From contig NC_088297.1 of assembly GCF_032854445.1 (NCBI RefSeq), forward strand, positions 23,073,127 to 23,137,126: a stretch of DNA of 64,000 nt, in the 5' to 3' direction. The position numbers and the translations under genes are program-made. The stretch's first letter is position 1; each line of letters starts with the position of its first letter. This DNA is from Liolophura sinensis. Lineage: Eukaryota; Mollusca; Polyplacophora; Chitonida; Chitonidae. The notes beneath the pieces were generated by a model. The model searched no databases, had not been told where the DNA came from, and was given only the letters and a program-made list of their open reading frames with translations. This document shows positions 1 to 10,793 of this stretch, piece after piece.

Positions 1-649
1 GTTCATACGCTTCAAGTGTAAAATAAACCTATCCTTACTAAACATCGATCAATTAAACACATAAATAAATTACTGCATGTTAGACAGCAACTAATGAATT
101 ATTTCCTATTTCATGTGATGTTCTGCTTTTCCCTTGTTCCGAATACAACGCCAGCCTCTGGACGTGAATTAAGCGGAAGTTGACAGACCTGGTAGGGCTA
201 TTTACACTTGTTTTTAGAATCTTTCACTTCTTGACTTTTTTTGGTTCACCTTGGATTTGAATTTTCAAGGCAAAACCTTCTTTACAGGGATGTTGCATTT
301 GCTTTGTTTCCAGATAAAAGATTCATGTAGGCCTATATATACTATAACTATGGATACAGACTACCTTAACATTTTGAACCGCTATTTGTTGCACTGAAGT
401 TTATGCAAATGAAAATCTAGAAAATTAAATAGATTCTTTTTTCTGGTGTATCATCATACCGGAAAACCTCTTTTAGACGCGTTCGCTGGTTATAAAAAAA
501 ACTCACGCCTGACTGGGTAAAAGTGATAACATGGCGGCGCTTTAGATTTTTTGCTTTCTTTGAACCGGTGATATCAGGGTTATACGACATCACAAAAATA
601 AACGGCATACTATATGGATGCATATATACATTGGGTCTAGTGATGTCTT

Positions 650-950
650 TTCTCTTGTTGGGAGCGGAAGACCCAGGATCAACCCTGGGTCGAGTCACAC
701 CTAAGACTTTAAAAGAGGAAGTTGTAACTTCCTCGCTTGGCGTTCAGCATGAAGGGGATAGTGCAACGACTGGTTGACAATTATCAGTATAATGGGTCGG
801 GCGGTGTGGCTTACTTGCCTTCGGTAAGGCGTCTCAGTGAAGCAGCACTAAATAAAAGAGCGGTGGAAATCCGTCCAGCAACAAGGAGGCACATTACACG
901 CACTCTAAGGATTCCTTCGTCGTCATATGACTGAAAAATTAAGTACGACG
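650..950 (+). repeat. SINE family B copy
   Basis: About 300 bp ending in the family's 3' signature (TCGTCGTCATATGACTGAAAAATT, read in parts, then TACGACGTT) and a CTCACTCACT tail. It matches the copy at 9,505-9,845 and, inverted, the copy at 12,690-13,020. The left part holds a tRNA-type B-box-like GATCAACCCTGGG. No coding content; the short frames here are artefacts. Confidence 0.7.
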
Positions 951-1137
951 TTCAACCTCAATTACTCACTCACTTAAGAGCTTAGGCCAGAAAATTTAAA
1001 TCAAATACATATATCATAAGTCAAGAGCTCCTTCCCACTCATCTGAACAACTCAGTACATAACATCAGTATTAGATAGGAAAATTAGGCAGACTAGATGT
1101 GAGTTCATTAATGTTTTCAATTTTCTTCTGTAACCAG

Positions 1138-1392
1138 CTCGCTGGGGGAGATACTGCGACCAGTCCTATTACAACAACAGCGGTGTGATAACAAGTCCTA
1201 ACTACCCTCAGAATTATGATAACAACCTAGACTGCGATTACGTCATCAACCCGACGCTGTACGGACGCTATGAGATGCGATTTTACCTCTGTGACTTCGC
1301 TGTGGAAGCGTCTGTATTTGGCGGATGCTCAGACTGGGTGGACTTCAACGGGACGCAGCGGATTTGTGGGATTCAATTGGGCGAGATGAAGT
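1138..1392 (+). CDS. CUB exon, first half
   Basis: The acceptor is ...TTCTTCTGTAACCAG at 1137 and the donor is GTGAGT at 1393. The exon is 255 nt, phase 1 to phase 1, as is usual for shuffled extracellular modules. It encodes a Cys, SPNYPQNYDNN, an LCDF segment and CSDWVDFNGTQRICG, all typical of CUB. Reading straight on past the donor gives a Cys-rich tail that no CUB would have, which supports splicing here. Confidence 0.72.
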
Positions 1393-2989
1393 GTGAGTGT
1401 GGCGACCATATCGTTATCATTTGCGCGGTGGCAGTGCTATCCTGGTCGTCAGTTGGCAAGGAAGTTTTAGATTCTGATAGCTGACTGCCCGTGAAGGCTT
1501 GGTGAAAGTAAACGAAAAGCTTCGCTCATTCAGGCGTTTAAAAGCCACTTGCCATACACGGGTATGGTGTGCATGGTTGTCTGTATGTCATGATTGTCTA
1601 TACGTCATGAATGTCTGTACGTCATGGTTGTCTTTACTTCATGATTTTCTGTACGTCATGGTTATCTGTACACCATGGTTGTATATGTGTCATGGTTGTC
1701 TGTACGTCATGGTTGTCTGTGCATCATGGTTGTCTGTACGTCATGAATGTCTGTACGTCATAATTGTCAGTATGTCATGCTTGTCTGTATGTTATGATTC
1801 TCTGTATGTCATGGTTGTCTGTACTTCATGATTGTCTGTACGTCATGGTTATCTGTACTTCATGATTGTCTGCACGTCATGGTTATCCGTACGTCATGAT
1901 TGTCTGTACGCAATGGTTGTATGTGCGTCATGGTTGTCTGGACGTCATGGTTGTCTTACGTCATGGTTGTCTGTACGTCATGGTTCTCTGTACGCCATAA
2001 TTGTCAGTATGTCATGGTTGTCTGTATGTCATGATTGTCAGTATGTCATGGTTGTCTGTACGTCATGATTATCTGCATGTCATGGTTATCTGTACGTCAT
2101 GATTGTCTGTATGTCATGGTTGTATGTATGTCATGATTGTCTGTATGTCATGGTTGTCTGTACGTCATGATTATCTGCATGTCATGGTTATCTGTACGTC
2201 ATGATTGTCTGTACGTCATGATTGTCTGTACGTCATGATTGTCTGTACGTCATGGTTGTATGTGCGTCATGGTTGTCTGTACGTCATGATTATCTGCATG
2301 TCATGGTTATCTGTACGTCATGATTGTCTGTATGTCATGGTTGTATGTATGCCATGATTATCTGCATGTCATGGTTATCTGTACGTCATGATTGTCTGTA
2401 CGTCATGATTGTATGTGCGTCACGATTGTTTGTACATCATGCACAGGTCATGAAGGAACGTTTGTCTCTAGCATTGTTTGTACATATATAGAAGCTGACA
2501 AAGAAGTTTCTGTATGGCGTTAAAAGTCAATCACTATTAAATAAACGTGTAAAATACAATCCAATACAAGCCAGCAAATCAGGATTTCCCCATAAGCGAT
2601 GGACAATACAGCAAAGACATTACCTAGATACATACGAAACGTTTGACAAACTTAGCCACACTATTTTACTTAAATCGTACTTAGTTCAATTTTTTTTTAC
2701 GCTAAATTCGTTTAACATCATTTCAGTTATGGGCACTGGGTTTTTCGAGTTGAAATTTCACACAGACTGGCGTACGACAGGACGTGGCTTTAGGATTGCA
2801 TATTGTGCCGGCTGTTATAACTGGAACGCTGTGTCGGCAATGTGCAGGAACAGGCATTCCGTTTGGCGAATACAGGCTGGCAAAACGGATACTTCCCGAA
2901 CGGTTCCTTCGGAAATGGATGGCCGAACATCACTCGCTACAACCAGTCCCAGCATTGGGGATGGCCTAGCCAGTAAACCGAAACTTTGA
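1138..2989 (+). CDS. CUB-domain secreted protein, 3' part of gene (two exons)
   Basis: Two exons (1138-1392 and 2727 to a stop) splice in frame to give one CUB domain, the roughly 110-residue extracellular beta-sandwich of developmental and immune proteins. The first exon carries the opening Cys, the GVITSPNYPQNY motif and the inner Cys pair; the second carries the closing half, ending in GRGFRIAYCAG. The junction is phase 1 on both sides. Exons with the signal peptide and any other domains must lie left of the window. After the CUB the product is short, so this looks like the C-terminal end of a secreted protein. The intron holds a 17-bp minisatellite. Domain identity is read from motifs; partner and role are unknown. 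Confidence 0.75.
1560..2440. repeat. 17-bp minisatellite in CUB intron
   Basis: Around 50 copies of a 17-bp unit (ATTGTCTGTACGTCATG and variants) fill most of the intron between the two CUB exons. Long open frames over it are a by-product of the repeat. Confidence 0.92.
2727..2989 (+). CDS. CUB exon, second half and C-terminus
   Basis: The acceptor TTTCAG ends at 2726. Joined to the previous exon, the frame reads FMGTGFFELKFHTDW...GRGFRIAYCAG, the expected last strands of a CUB. After this the frame stays open to a stop at 2989. A second frame, open from about 2840 to a TAA at 2974-2976, has a more protein-like look (GYFPNGSFGNGWPNITRYNQ, with N-glycosylation sequons). The true C-terminus is therefore uncertain: a one-base error or a missed splice could move translation into that frame. 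Confidence 0.6.
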
Positions 2990-3877
2990 ATACATAGCTT
3001 CTCTTAATGATACACATCATTTGACAAATAATTAATAAAATACGTAACCGTGGATGAATCTGCATCAAATCAATTAAAAATACAAAGTCTGAGACCTTTG
3101 TTTATTCAAATAAATAAAACTTGTTCTGATGCTATCACATTCATGATTTCAGCTTACTTAATTGTCGACTAATTAAGGATTGGTTTTCAGTAGTGATAGG
3201 TACATGCTGAATGCGTATAACCGGTTCTGGACTCATCACATATTCACATCAATGTGGTAAATGGATTACCTTTACGTTACCTTTATGGCCTTTGCCTTTT
3301 AGGAGCGGTCTGACTTTTTGTCATACTGTTCAGGTAGCAAATCTGTCAGCTTTATTTAAAAATCATATACATAGAGATTATCACAACAATGTGTGATCGG
3401 CGATGATGTACCAGTTGTCTGAGGTCGTCATGTCGTAACAGCCGAACTCGAAGATGGAAAGCTATGATTATTTCAAATAATCTAATTTACAAATAAAGTA
3501 ACACACTGATCTCATATTAGGAACGTTGTCATTTTTGTTTGCATGAATGGGTTGTAAAGGATGCCGTATATGATAAGGTGCTCCAAAACGAAGAGTATGT
3601 GGTTGTAAGGAAAATGAAGAAATATGTACCAAACCATAAGACAAACAACTTTCGTTTTCGTGGGATATTTCTTATTTCTTAACACCCCTGTATTTTATGC
3701 ATACTTTCTGTCAGTGTTGGGAAATATTCGAAGATGACGTCATCGATGAACACACTGGGAACGCGTGACGAGCTTAGCGCCTGAAGTCCGGAATTTGTCC
3801 AGAGTTGATTAGACAGTTACCAACGATTAAGGTTACAGCAGCAGGTTACTTAATTTCACGACTGACCACTGGAGAAT
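2990..3877. other. Intergenic, no gene seen
   Basis: AT-rich DNA after the CUB gene. I see no exon with credible splice sites and domain content, and no clear repeat of the families described elsewhere in the window. Confidence 0.4.
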
Positions 3878-3884
3878 GTGATTC

Positions 3885-4105
3885 ATTTATTTACTTATTT
3901 GATTGGTGTTTTACGCCGTACTCAAGAATATTTCACTTATATGACGGCGGCCAGCATTAATGTGGGAAGAAACAGGGAACAACCTGGGAGAAACCCACGA
4001 CTATTCGCAGGTTGCTGGCACACTTTCCCACGTACGGCCGGAGAGAAAAAAAGCATGAGCTGGACTTGAATTCACAGCGACCACACTGGTGGGAACCGGA
4101 GAATG
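3885..4105 (-). repeat. SINE family A copy
   Basis: Starts with TTTATTTGATTGGTG (the family's 3' tail, inverted), followed by the conserved blocks ACGCCGTACTCAAGAATATT and CGGCGGCCAGCATTA. The tRNA-like head is missing, so the copy is 5' truncated. Confidence 0.85.
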
Positions 4106-4479
4106 TGGTCTTAAACCATTTTCACGCCACGTGTTCAAATCCCCAAGGTTTCTATCCATGGCAGAGGGTGTTTTCCAACGTTTTCAAGGACAAATTATTT
4201 TCAGTGCAAACTTTCACAAAAAGATTTATAGACATTATCTGGATAATTGGTTTGGTATTAGCATGAAGGAAAGACAGGTCTACATTCAAAGGCATCCAAA
4301 ACATTAAAAAAAAGTCTTTAAAAGGACTTTCATGCATCATCTTGAAAAATTTTCAAAATAATTCAGGGAGTTTATCACCTGTTGGCTCAGAAGTTTCCAT
4401 ACATCAGGAGGTTTGTCAGATCAATGATGCGGTGGCATTAACCTGGCTCTTTCTGTTCTTTCTACCTGTAAATAATGGA

Positions 4480-4628
4480 CCCAGGAACAACGTGTTGGCG
4501 GAATATCTGCGGATGATCGTGGGTTTTCCCAGGCTCAGCACGGTTTCCATCCACCAAAATGCTGACCGCCGTTGTACAAGTGAAATGTTGTACAGCGTAA
4601 AACACCTATCAAAGAAATAAATGAATAA
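4480..4628 (+). repeat. SINE family A, 3' half, diverged
   Basis: Recognisable blocks are GGATGATCGTGGGTTTTCCC, a diverged GCTGACCGCCGTTGTACAAG and the tail GTAAAACACCTATCAAAGAAAT. It is older than most copies in the window. Confidence 0.7.
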
Positions 4629-4629
4629 A

Positions 4630-6825
4630 GCACATATATTTTAAATATCTAACTACGCCATACCCAGCAACGCTGATTGAAAAGTCAACAACATGTGCAA
4701 TGGCACCCATGGAAAACAAACTTGTATTTTAACACATGTGTACATATTCTGTTTATGGGATCCACGCCTGAAAGCTCGATGCTAGTCAACTTTTACGCCT
4801 AGCTTGATTAGAGAGCTGAGGGCCTATTCTTTTCATCCCCATTGATCCGAAGTGGACCAGGCCGCGTTGACTGCATTCGGGCAATAAAACAAACGGTCAA
4901 CTAATGTATTGCGTATTGGCCTACAAAATACGTGTACAAAGACGGCGTGCGGTGATTCTGACTGGTTTCCTTCATCCATAAATCTGAGAACGTTCGCAAG
5001 TAAACAAATTATAATATGGTGAATCAAATAAATAAGTAAATACTGTATTTGATTGCTTTAAATTCTAATCTTAATAAAAGATGAGGCGTCACCTTGTCAT
5101 TACATAAAAAGTACTAACCTTTATTTTGCCGATGTAATTTCGCCGAATGTGAGGTAAAAGAAAGTTATGATACCAATGTGAATCGAGGCAATCGTCTTGA
5201 GAATTTTATCCAGTTGAACCCTAACAGACTCCGCTATAAGATCATTACCCATTCGCCCAAAGGAGCGACGGCTAATATGACATTGATTTGACTTCGGGAT
5301 CATTTACAAGAATTTAGTTTGGCATTGTGTAGCCGGAGGTCCGCGAAGTCTGTGTCATCAAATGGATTGCAGTTGTACTGCACTGTATCTTTCTTGCTAA
5401 AAATGTGTGTATGTTAAATATGATAACAAGGCAGCATTTTGAGTAATTCTAGATCAATGACGTCTTATAAGTTGCAATTAATATCACGGCATTTTCCCCC
5501 TAATTCTGCTTTAGTCGTCGTGCTTTGGGCCGTGTAAATTACTACAATTTAAATGTTTCCATGAACAGTTAGAATAAAACCCTAAATGGTTGAACACTCT
5601 ATTCTGTATTTTTTTTTCATGAGGAGAATAAAAACGTAACTGAAGTAAACTGAAAAGAGGCCATATTTCACGGATTACGCGTGACCATTTGTCATCTGCC
5701 ACCCTGTAACGGCCATGCTGATACCTTTTATTACAGCGTTCTGGTTAGAGATCACCATACAACCTGTACGTGTTGTGATTTCTCAGAAAAATCCAAGGTT
5801 CCAGCCCGGCGCTCGGGCAGGGAAAATGTTCATTTCCACCATGATAGGTTTGGCATATCAACGTTATATATGAGGGAACGCACGTCAGGAACTTGACCGT
5901 GCACTTACCCCGGGCACTTCGGTTACTCCAACGATTAAAAACTATTGCCGCCGTGTAGGTGAATAAACCTTTAAGTATTGCGTTGAGAAACAATCAAGCA
6001 AATAATTCAAAAAATTTTCCATCTATGGCGACAGTCAGGTTTTTGGGAGAAAGAAGCTAAAGAATTAAAAGTCTGCTAAACAGTTTGAGATGGATTCGAG
6101 CGGGAGACGTCCAGCAGTCAGAGATAACCAGAGCTTTTAGAGTAATAAAGCACTACTATTGCGGGACATTACCATGGATTGCACAATTTGGGCGCAAATA
6201 CTGTCAAAGACAACAAATGTGACAAGTACGCGTACATTGCATAAGTAGGCGGACACGTATCTGTAATAAGGTAAAATCCGTCTAAGAAATTTTAATGATG
6301 AATTTCAATGCTCAATTTTGTTCTTGAACAAGCACGTTTGGAAATGAACTCTGACCTGCGCCAACTCACACGAAGCCCTCTTGAAGTAACGAGCACGTAA
6401 CTACCATGGCGACGTGCTCTTAACGTCGGCTGCGTGCAAATGGACACAGTTCGACTTCAACAAAAACGGCGGGATAACAAGCCATAAATGATCGTTCAGA
6501 ATTGTACATACAGCACGAATAAAACAAATAAATGTGGCTCAAGTTTCATTTACATTTTTATTCGTCAAATTTTAAGAAATGTGAATCAAGTAGAATCATT
6601 TTTAAGAGACCTATATACAAAAGAAACAGTTAAAGGATTAATCAACATGTGGACATTTGCGAAAAGCATAAGCAAGGAACAACAAACTCTCCAAGGAGTT
6701 TTATGTGGATTCACGGCTTGCAACGAAAAAAGTACAATAAACATTAAAACATGTGAATTAGTAGAAAAAAATCATGACATAAGGTCAGAAGAAACGTTTT
6801 GATATGACAACTATTCATTTCGTTA
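4630..6825. other. Non-coding stretch with a decayed SINE tail
   Basis: No exon is supported. At 5,946-6,004 there is a worn SINE family A tail (CGCCGTGTAGGTGAATA, then AACAATCAAGCAAATAA). An open frame at 6,488-6,802 is AT-rich, has no domain signal and is not called. Confidence 0.4.
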
Positions 6826-7062
6826 AGGGGCCTCCGAGGTGGTTAGCACGCCAGCGTAATGCACCAGGAGCCTCTCACCAATGCAGTCGCTGTGAGCTCA
6901 TGTCCAGCTCATTCTAGCTTCCTCTCTGTTGGTACGTGGGAGCAACTTAGCAACCTGCGGATGGTCGTGGGTTTCCCCTGGGCTTTACTCGGTTTCCTCA
7001 CACCATAATGCTGTCTGACGTCGCATAGATGAAATATTCTTGAGTACGGCGTATGCTCCAGT
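6826..7062 (+). repeat. SINE family A copy, near full length
   Basis: Begins GGGGCCTCCGAGGTGG and includes the B-box-like segment GAGCTCATGTCC, GGATGGTCGTGGGTTTCCC and AGTGAAATATTC-like tail blocks. It faces the inverted partial copy at 7,103-7,245. Confidence 0.88.
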
Positions 7063-7102
7063 TTGTCCACTGAAAAGCACAACAGAGACATAACGATTAA
7101 AT

Positions 7103-7245
7103 TTATTTATTTTTTTGATTAGTATTTTACGCTGTACTCAAGAATATTTCACTTCTGCGACAGCGGCCAGCATTACGGTGGGAGAAAACCGGACAAAGCC
7201 CGAGAGAAACTCACGACCATCCGCAGGCTGCTGCCAGACCACGCG
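7103..7245 (-). repeat. SINE family A, partial, inverted to its neighbour
   Basis: Tail-first copy (TTGATTAGTATTTTACGCTG, CAAGAATATTTCACTTCTGC, ACGACCATCCGCAGGCTGCT). About 40 bp separate it from the + strand copy, so a transcript could fold into a long hairpin. Confidence 0.85.
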
Positions 7246-7249
7246 GGAA

Positions 7250-8080
7250 ATCATTTACAACACAGAAACGGATTAGCCTGTTTTGGACCATTAGGTGATT
7301 AAATCTGTGCAATGCATTACAGCGGCACATATCGTTGAACTTTGAAATGATCAAAGTCGCCTGATAGTGTATAGTGTAATTGTTCTTTAGTGCGAATAAC
7401 ATAGGTCTCAGATTGGTGTTTGGTGTTATGTATAGAAACACCGCTAAATTCTGACGACATAAATACTAAATCGCCCCTTTCGAATCACCGATCACCGTCT
7501 TTACATACGTATCAGCAATCCACTCGAGCATAGTGCCAGATTATGGACGACATGTGAAATTGAGGCTATAGGCTAGCTGTAGAGGAGGCGCTCTTATCTC
7601 ATGAATTAACGCATTCGAATCCGGTTCTCTGTGATATGCCGGCAACTAAAAACAAATGCCGATGGTATTGACAGAGCTCTTAACCTAGTTTTAGACATCA
7701 TGGGACTCGATCGCCGTGGTTTTAATGTAATATGCATGGAAATGTGTTAAAAACAAACTGAATGCATCAATACGTGGAGAAGAAACCAAACGCAACAGAA
7801 CGTTCTGTTCGCTTCCTTCTCATTGATAAATTATCCATGCATACAAACTTACCATTCTATCCAACAAAAATTAAACCAAAATACGAAAACTAATTTCGTT
7901 ATATTAATTTCCTTTATTTTTATTTCCTTTTTGACAGTTGTTTGAAAATCTGATGAAAAGACTTGCGCACCACATTCATGAACGACAAGTGGTCCTCAAC
8001 GAACATTAGACGGCACAAACGGTCACTTGAGCATTCCTGAAAAATGGTAAAAACTGCCGTCTGTATGTTTATTGGAAGAA
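7250..8080. other. Non-coding, nothing recognised
   Basis: I find no exon, RNA gene or known repeat here on either strand. Confidence 0.35.
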
Positions 8081-8084
8081 GAGG

Positions 8085-8823
8085 GGGTTAGCACACCAGC
8101 GCGGCGCAATGACCCTGGAGGTTGTTTCTCAAAGGGGTCGTAACGTTATGCCGGTCGTAAATACCAAGGGGGCATATGCCGTCAGTATCTGACGTCATGG
8201 TGATTAGGCCGGCGTAACGTTATGGCGGTTGTAAATACCAATTCGGCATATGACGTCAGTATGCGACGTCATGGTGATTAGGCCGGCGTTACGTTATGGC
8301 GGTTGTAAATACCAAGGCGGCATATGCCGTCAGTATCTGACGTCATGGTGATGAGGCCGGCGTAACGTTATGGCGGTTGTAAATACCAAGACGGCATATG
8401 ACGTCAGTATGCAACGTCATGGTGATTAGGCCGGCGTTACGTTATGGCAGTTGTAAATACCAAGGCGGCATATGACGACGTCATGGTGATTAGGCCGGCA
8501 TTACGTTATGGCGGTAGCAAATACCAAGGCGGCATATGCCGTCAGTATGCGACGTCATTGTGATTAGGGCGCCCTAACATTACGAACCCTTTGAGAAACA
8601 GCCCCCAGGAGCCTCTCGCCAATGAGGTAGCTCTTAGTCCTATAGTCCAGCTCATGCTGGCTTCATCTCCGGCCGTCCGTGGGAAGGTCTGCAGATGGTC
8701 GTGAGATTACCCGCGCCTCTAACCAGTTTCCTCTCACCATAATGTTGGCCGTCGTCGTGTAAGTGAAATATTCTTGAGTATGGTGTAAAACACCGATCTG
8801 TTAAATGAGTAAATAAATATTTG
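8085..8823 (+). repeat. SINE family A copy split by a MITE
   Basis: The head (GGGGGTTAGCACACCAGCGC) ends at 8,120 and the body resumes at 8,603 (CCCCAGGAGCCTCTCGCCAA), running to a normal tail (AGTGAAATATTCTTGAGTAT). The 482 bp between are a separate element. Confidence 0.85.
8121..8602. mobile_element. MITE with internal 74-bp tandem array
   Basis: The ends are inverted repeats of about 30 bp: GTTGTTTCTCAAAGGGGTCG at the left, and CGAACCCTTTGAGAAACAGC at the right, which reverses to GCTGTTTCTCAAAGGGTTCG. The flanks CCCTGGAG and CCCAGGAG look like an 8-bp target duplication with one change. Between the ends are about six copies of a 74-bp unit containing GCATATGACGTCAGTATGCG. There is no coding capacity, so movement would need a transposase in trans. 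The 8-bp duplication would fit a hAT or P type; the superfamily is not settled. Confidence 0.75.
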
Positions 8824-8824
8824 A

Positions 8825-9500
8825 AGAACGTAGCTAACGTCAATAAAAACTCTGCTAAATGACGGGAAAGTCATTTAAAGGAAACGAAAACAATGGCAAT
8901 AAATATATGCCTGAATCGAAAATATGCGTGCACAAAATAAAGAAAACGTTTCAATGCGACCGAGAAACCTAAATGAATATCACCAGCGAGGTTAACCCTG
9001 TCAAATACTTTGTCTTGGAAAGGTGTGAGAACAGCTGTGGTAGCGGCTTGTCGCCGATGGGCCTGAGTTCTCTAGTGCTCCTGGTAAATTAAATGGGTTG
9101 GGTCGCTAACAGCCGAGGTAATATGATTGGTCAAAACAACACCTTATCTGAGATATGGTCTTCTAGATATTCTTCTCTTATACAAATAGCCTACGCTATT
9201 CAATCTATCTGTTCTATGTTCTGTCGACTCGTGGTTTTCTGATACACGTGACAAGTGTTAGGCAATAAACCAGCAATATACGTTTGCAAATGAGGGCAAA
9301 TTTTCATTGCTCAAAGTGACTGTTAGTCTTCGTTCATATGCACATAACTTAGAGGGCAATTCACTACACCAAGTCTGGTATATCCAGCGAAATAGAAATG
9401 AAATGGAATACCGAATGCCCACAAGGAATCATAAATAGTTTTCATACTTTTTACCAGATCTCTGTCAACGAATTTGATCAAATTCTCCTACAAACTTTAC
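8825..9500. other. Non-coding, nothing recognised
   Basis: No exon or repeat family seen between a SINE A and a SINE B copy. Confidence 0.35.
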
Positions 9501-9504
9501 AAGA

Positions 9505-9845
9505 GATCAAACCCAGGTTGGGTCATACCACATACTTGGTACAAATGGTACCTGATGCTGCCTCGCTTGGCGCTCAACACTGAGAGATTAGAGCAAGAAA
9601 ACAGGACTGGTTGACCTGGTATCAGTGTATAATGTGACTGGATGGTGTATCATTTATGGTGTGTTTGGCAAGATACATGTACTCGAGTGGCGGTAGCAAT
9701 TTGGCGGCAGGAACTCGCCCGGCCACGAGGAGACGCTGTATATGTACACACACCTAATGACTCTTCGTCGTCATAAAACTGAAAAACTGTTAAATACGAC
9801 GTTAAATCCCAAGCGTTCATTCACTCATTCATTCATTCTAGATTA
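9505..9845 (+). repeat. SINE family B copy, full length
   Basis: The best + strand copy of family B. It has a B-box-like AACCCAGGTTGGGTC region, a GCCTCGCTTGGCGCTCAACA block, the 3' signature CTAATGACTCTTCGTCGTCA, then AAACTGAAAAACTGTT, and a terminal CATTCACTCATTCATTCATT tail. Confidence 0.78.
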
Positions 9846-10187
9846 TGATTATGTGATCTGTACCCGATTTGTGACCCTTTTCAGGAGAGATAATGGATAG
9901 AAGGCTACAGTCCTCTGCATTAGGAGAGTATACGTGGGCTTACTATTAAAATACATGACTTTAACCTTATTACTGGTCACATTAAAAAACCTCTTTCCAG
10001 AGACACCACATAATATGCGTTATTTTTTAAAACAATCTGGTAAAATGGTAAACAAATAAAGTCCAAAACTGATCAGTGAACCAATCAGAGTCGTCCTCTT
10101 TTTGTGTGAAATAAGTTGCACGTGTGAATAGGAAGCGCGATGGTTTAGGGGCATGTTACGCTCTGTTTTAGACCAAAGGGAACGATC

Positions 10188-10410
10188 TGGCCCCGGGATC
10201 ACAAAGTGGTCTTAGACTCAAGACAAAATTTCATGCATTAAGTTTGGTGTATTCCCTTGCGTCATTTTAGTTCAATTTTGTTGTACAATAAGTTATCCAG
10301 AATTTATCCTCTCAAGCAATATCTTGCCCTCAGCAGGTAAAAAAAAAACAATTTTACAGTGATTTGAAATTTTGACTTAAGTCTAATATTGCTTCGTGAT
10401 CCCGGAGCCT
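10188..10410. mobile_element. Short MITE, GGCCCCGGGATCAC ends
   Basis: About 220 bp with inverted ends: GGCCCCGGGATCACAAAGTG at the left and GCTTCGTGATCCCGGAGCC at the right. Inner blocks also pair (GACAAAATTTCATGC with GAAATTTTGACTTAAGTC). Non-coding. Confidence 0.65.
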
Positions 10411-10544
10411 GAGCGGCAACTCAGAATGTTCTCTTGTGTAAAGCGTGGCTAAAACGTGGCTCTTTGTTCGTAACCAGAAAATGTCAACACATATTCGTAC
10501 GTGTCCCTACTGACATGTTTTCATTTTCGTTGATCCCAACATAA

Positions 10545-10622
10545 GACTGGTCACCGTCATGTACGTGAAATATTCTTGAGTACGCCGTAAATCACCAATC
10601 AAACAAATAAATAAACAAATAA
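10545..10622 (+). repeat. SINE family A 3' end
   Basis: Only the last 78 bp or so remain: GAAATATTCTTGAGTACGCC, then a diverged tail CACCAATCAAACAAATAAAT. It lies just downstream of the membrane-span exon of the Ig gene. Confidence 0.8.
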
Positions 10623-10658
10623 TTCTCTTTGATTGATTCTTGATTACGTTTCACTTAC

Positions 10659-10793
10659 CTAGATACACGCCTCCCTCGTTCCTGATCTGCATGTATATAA
10701 TCCCCAGAGTGAGGACGATGACTAAAAGTATGGCACCCACAAGTCCTAACCACCAGAGAGACATTCCGGCAGAGGCGGGCTCCCTGTGCAGAG
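10659..10793 (-). CDS. Transmembrane exon of the Ig gene
   Basis: The acceptor is CATACAG and the donor GTAAGT. The exon is 135 nt, phase 1 to phase 1. It encodes a stalk (LHREPASAG), a hydrophobic helix WWLGLVGAILLVIVLTLGII of about 21 residues, then a basic and glycine-rich juxtamembrane YMQIRNEGGVYLG. Positive charge after the helix places the N-terminal Ig domains outside. Confidence 0.82.

Noticed and set aside
1-640. Upstream CUB-gene exon or promoter
   Set aside because: Searched for a start exon ending in phase 1 with a signal peptide; none seen.
1499-2068. Cys/Trp-rich repeated protein
   Set aside because: It is translation of the 17-bp array; it lies in an intron and continues past the true donor.
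6488-6802. 104-codon open frame
   Set aside because: AT-rich, no domain, no splice or promoter support.
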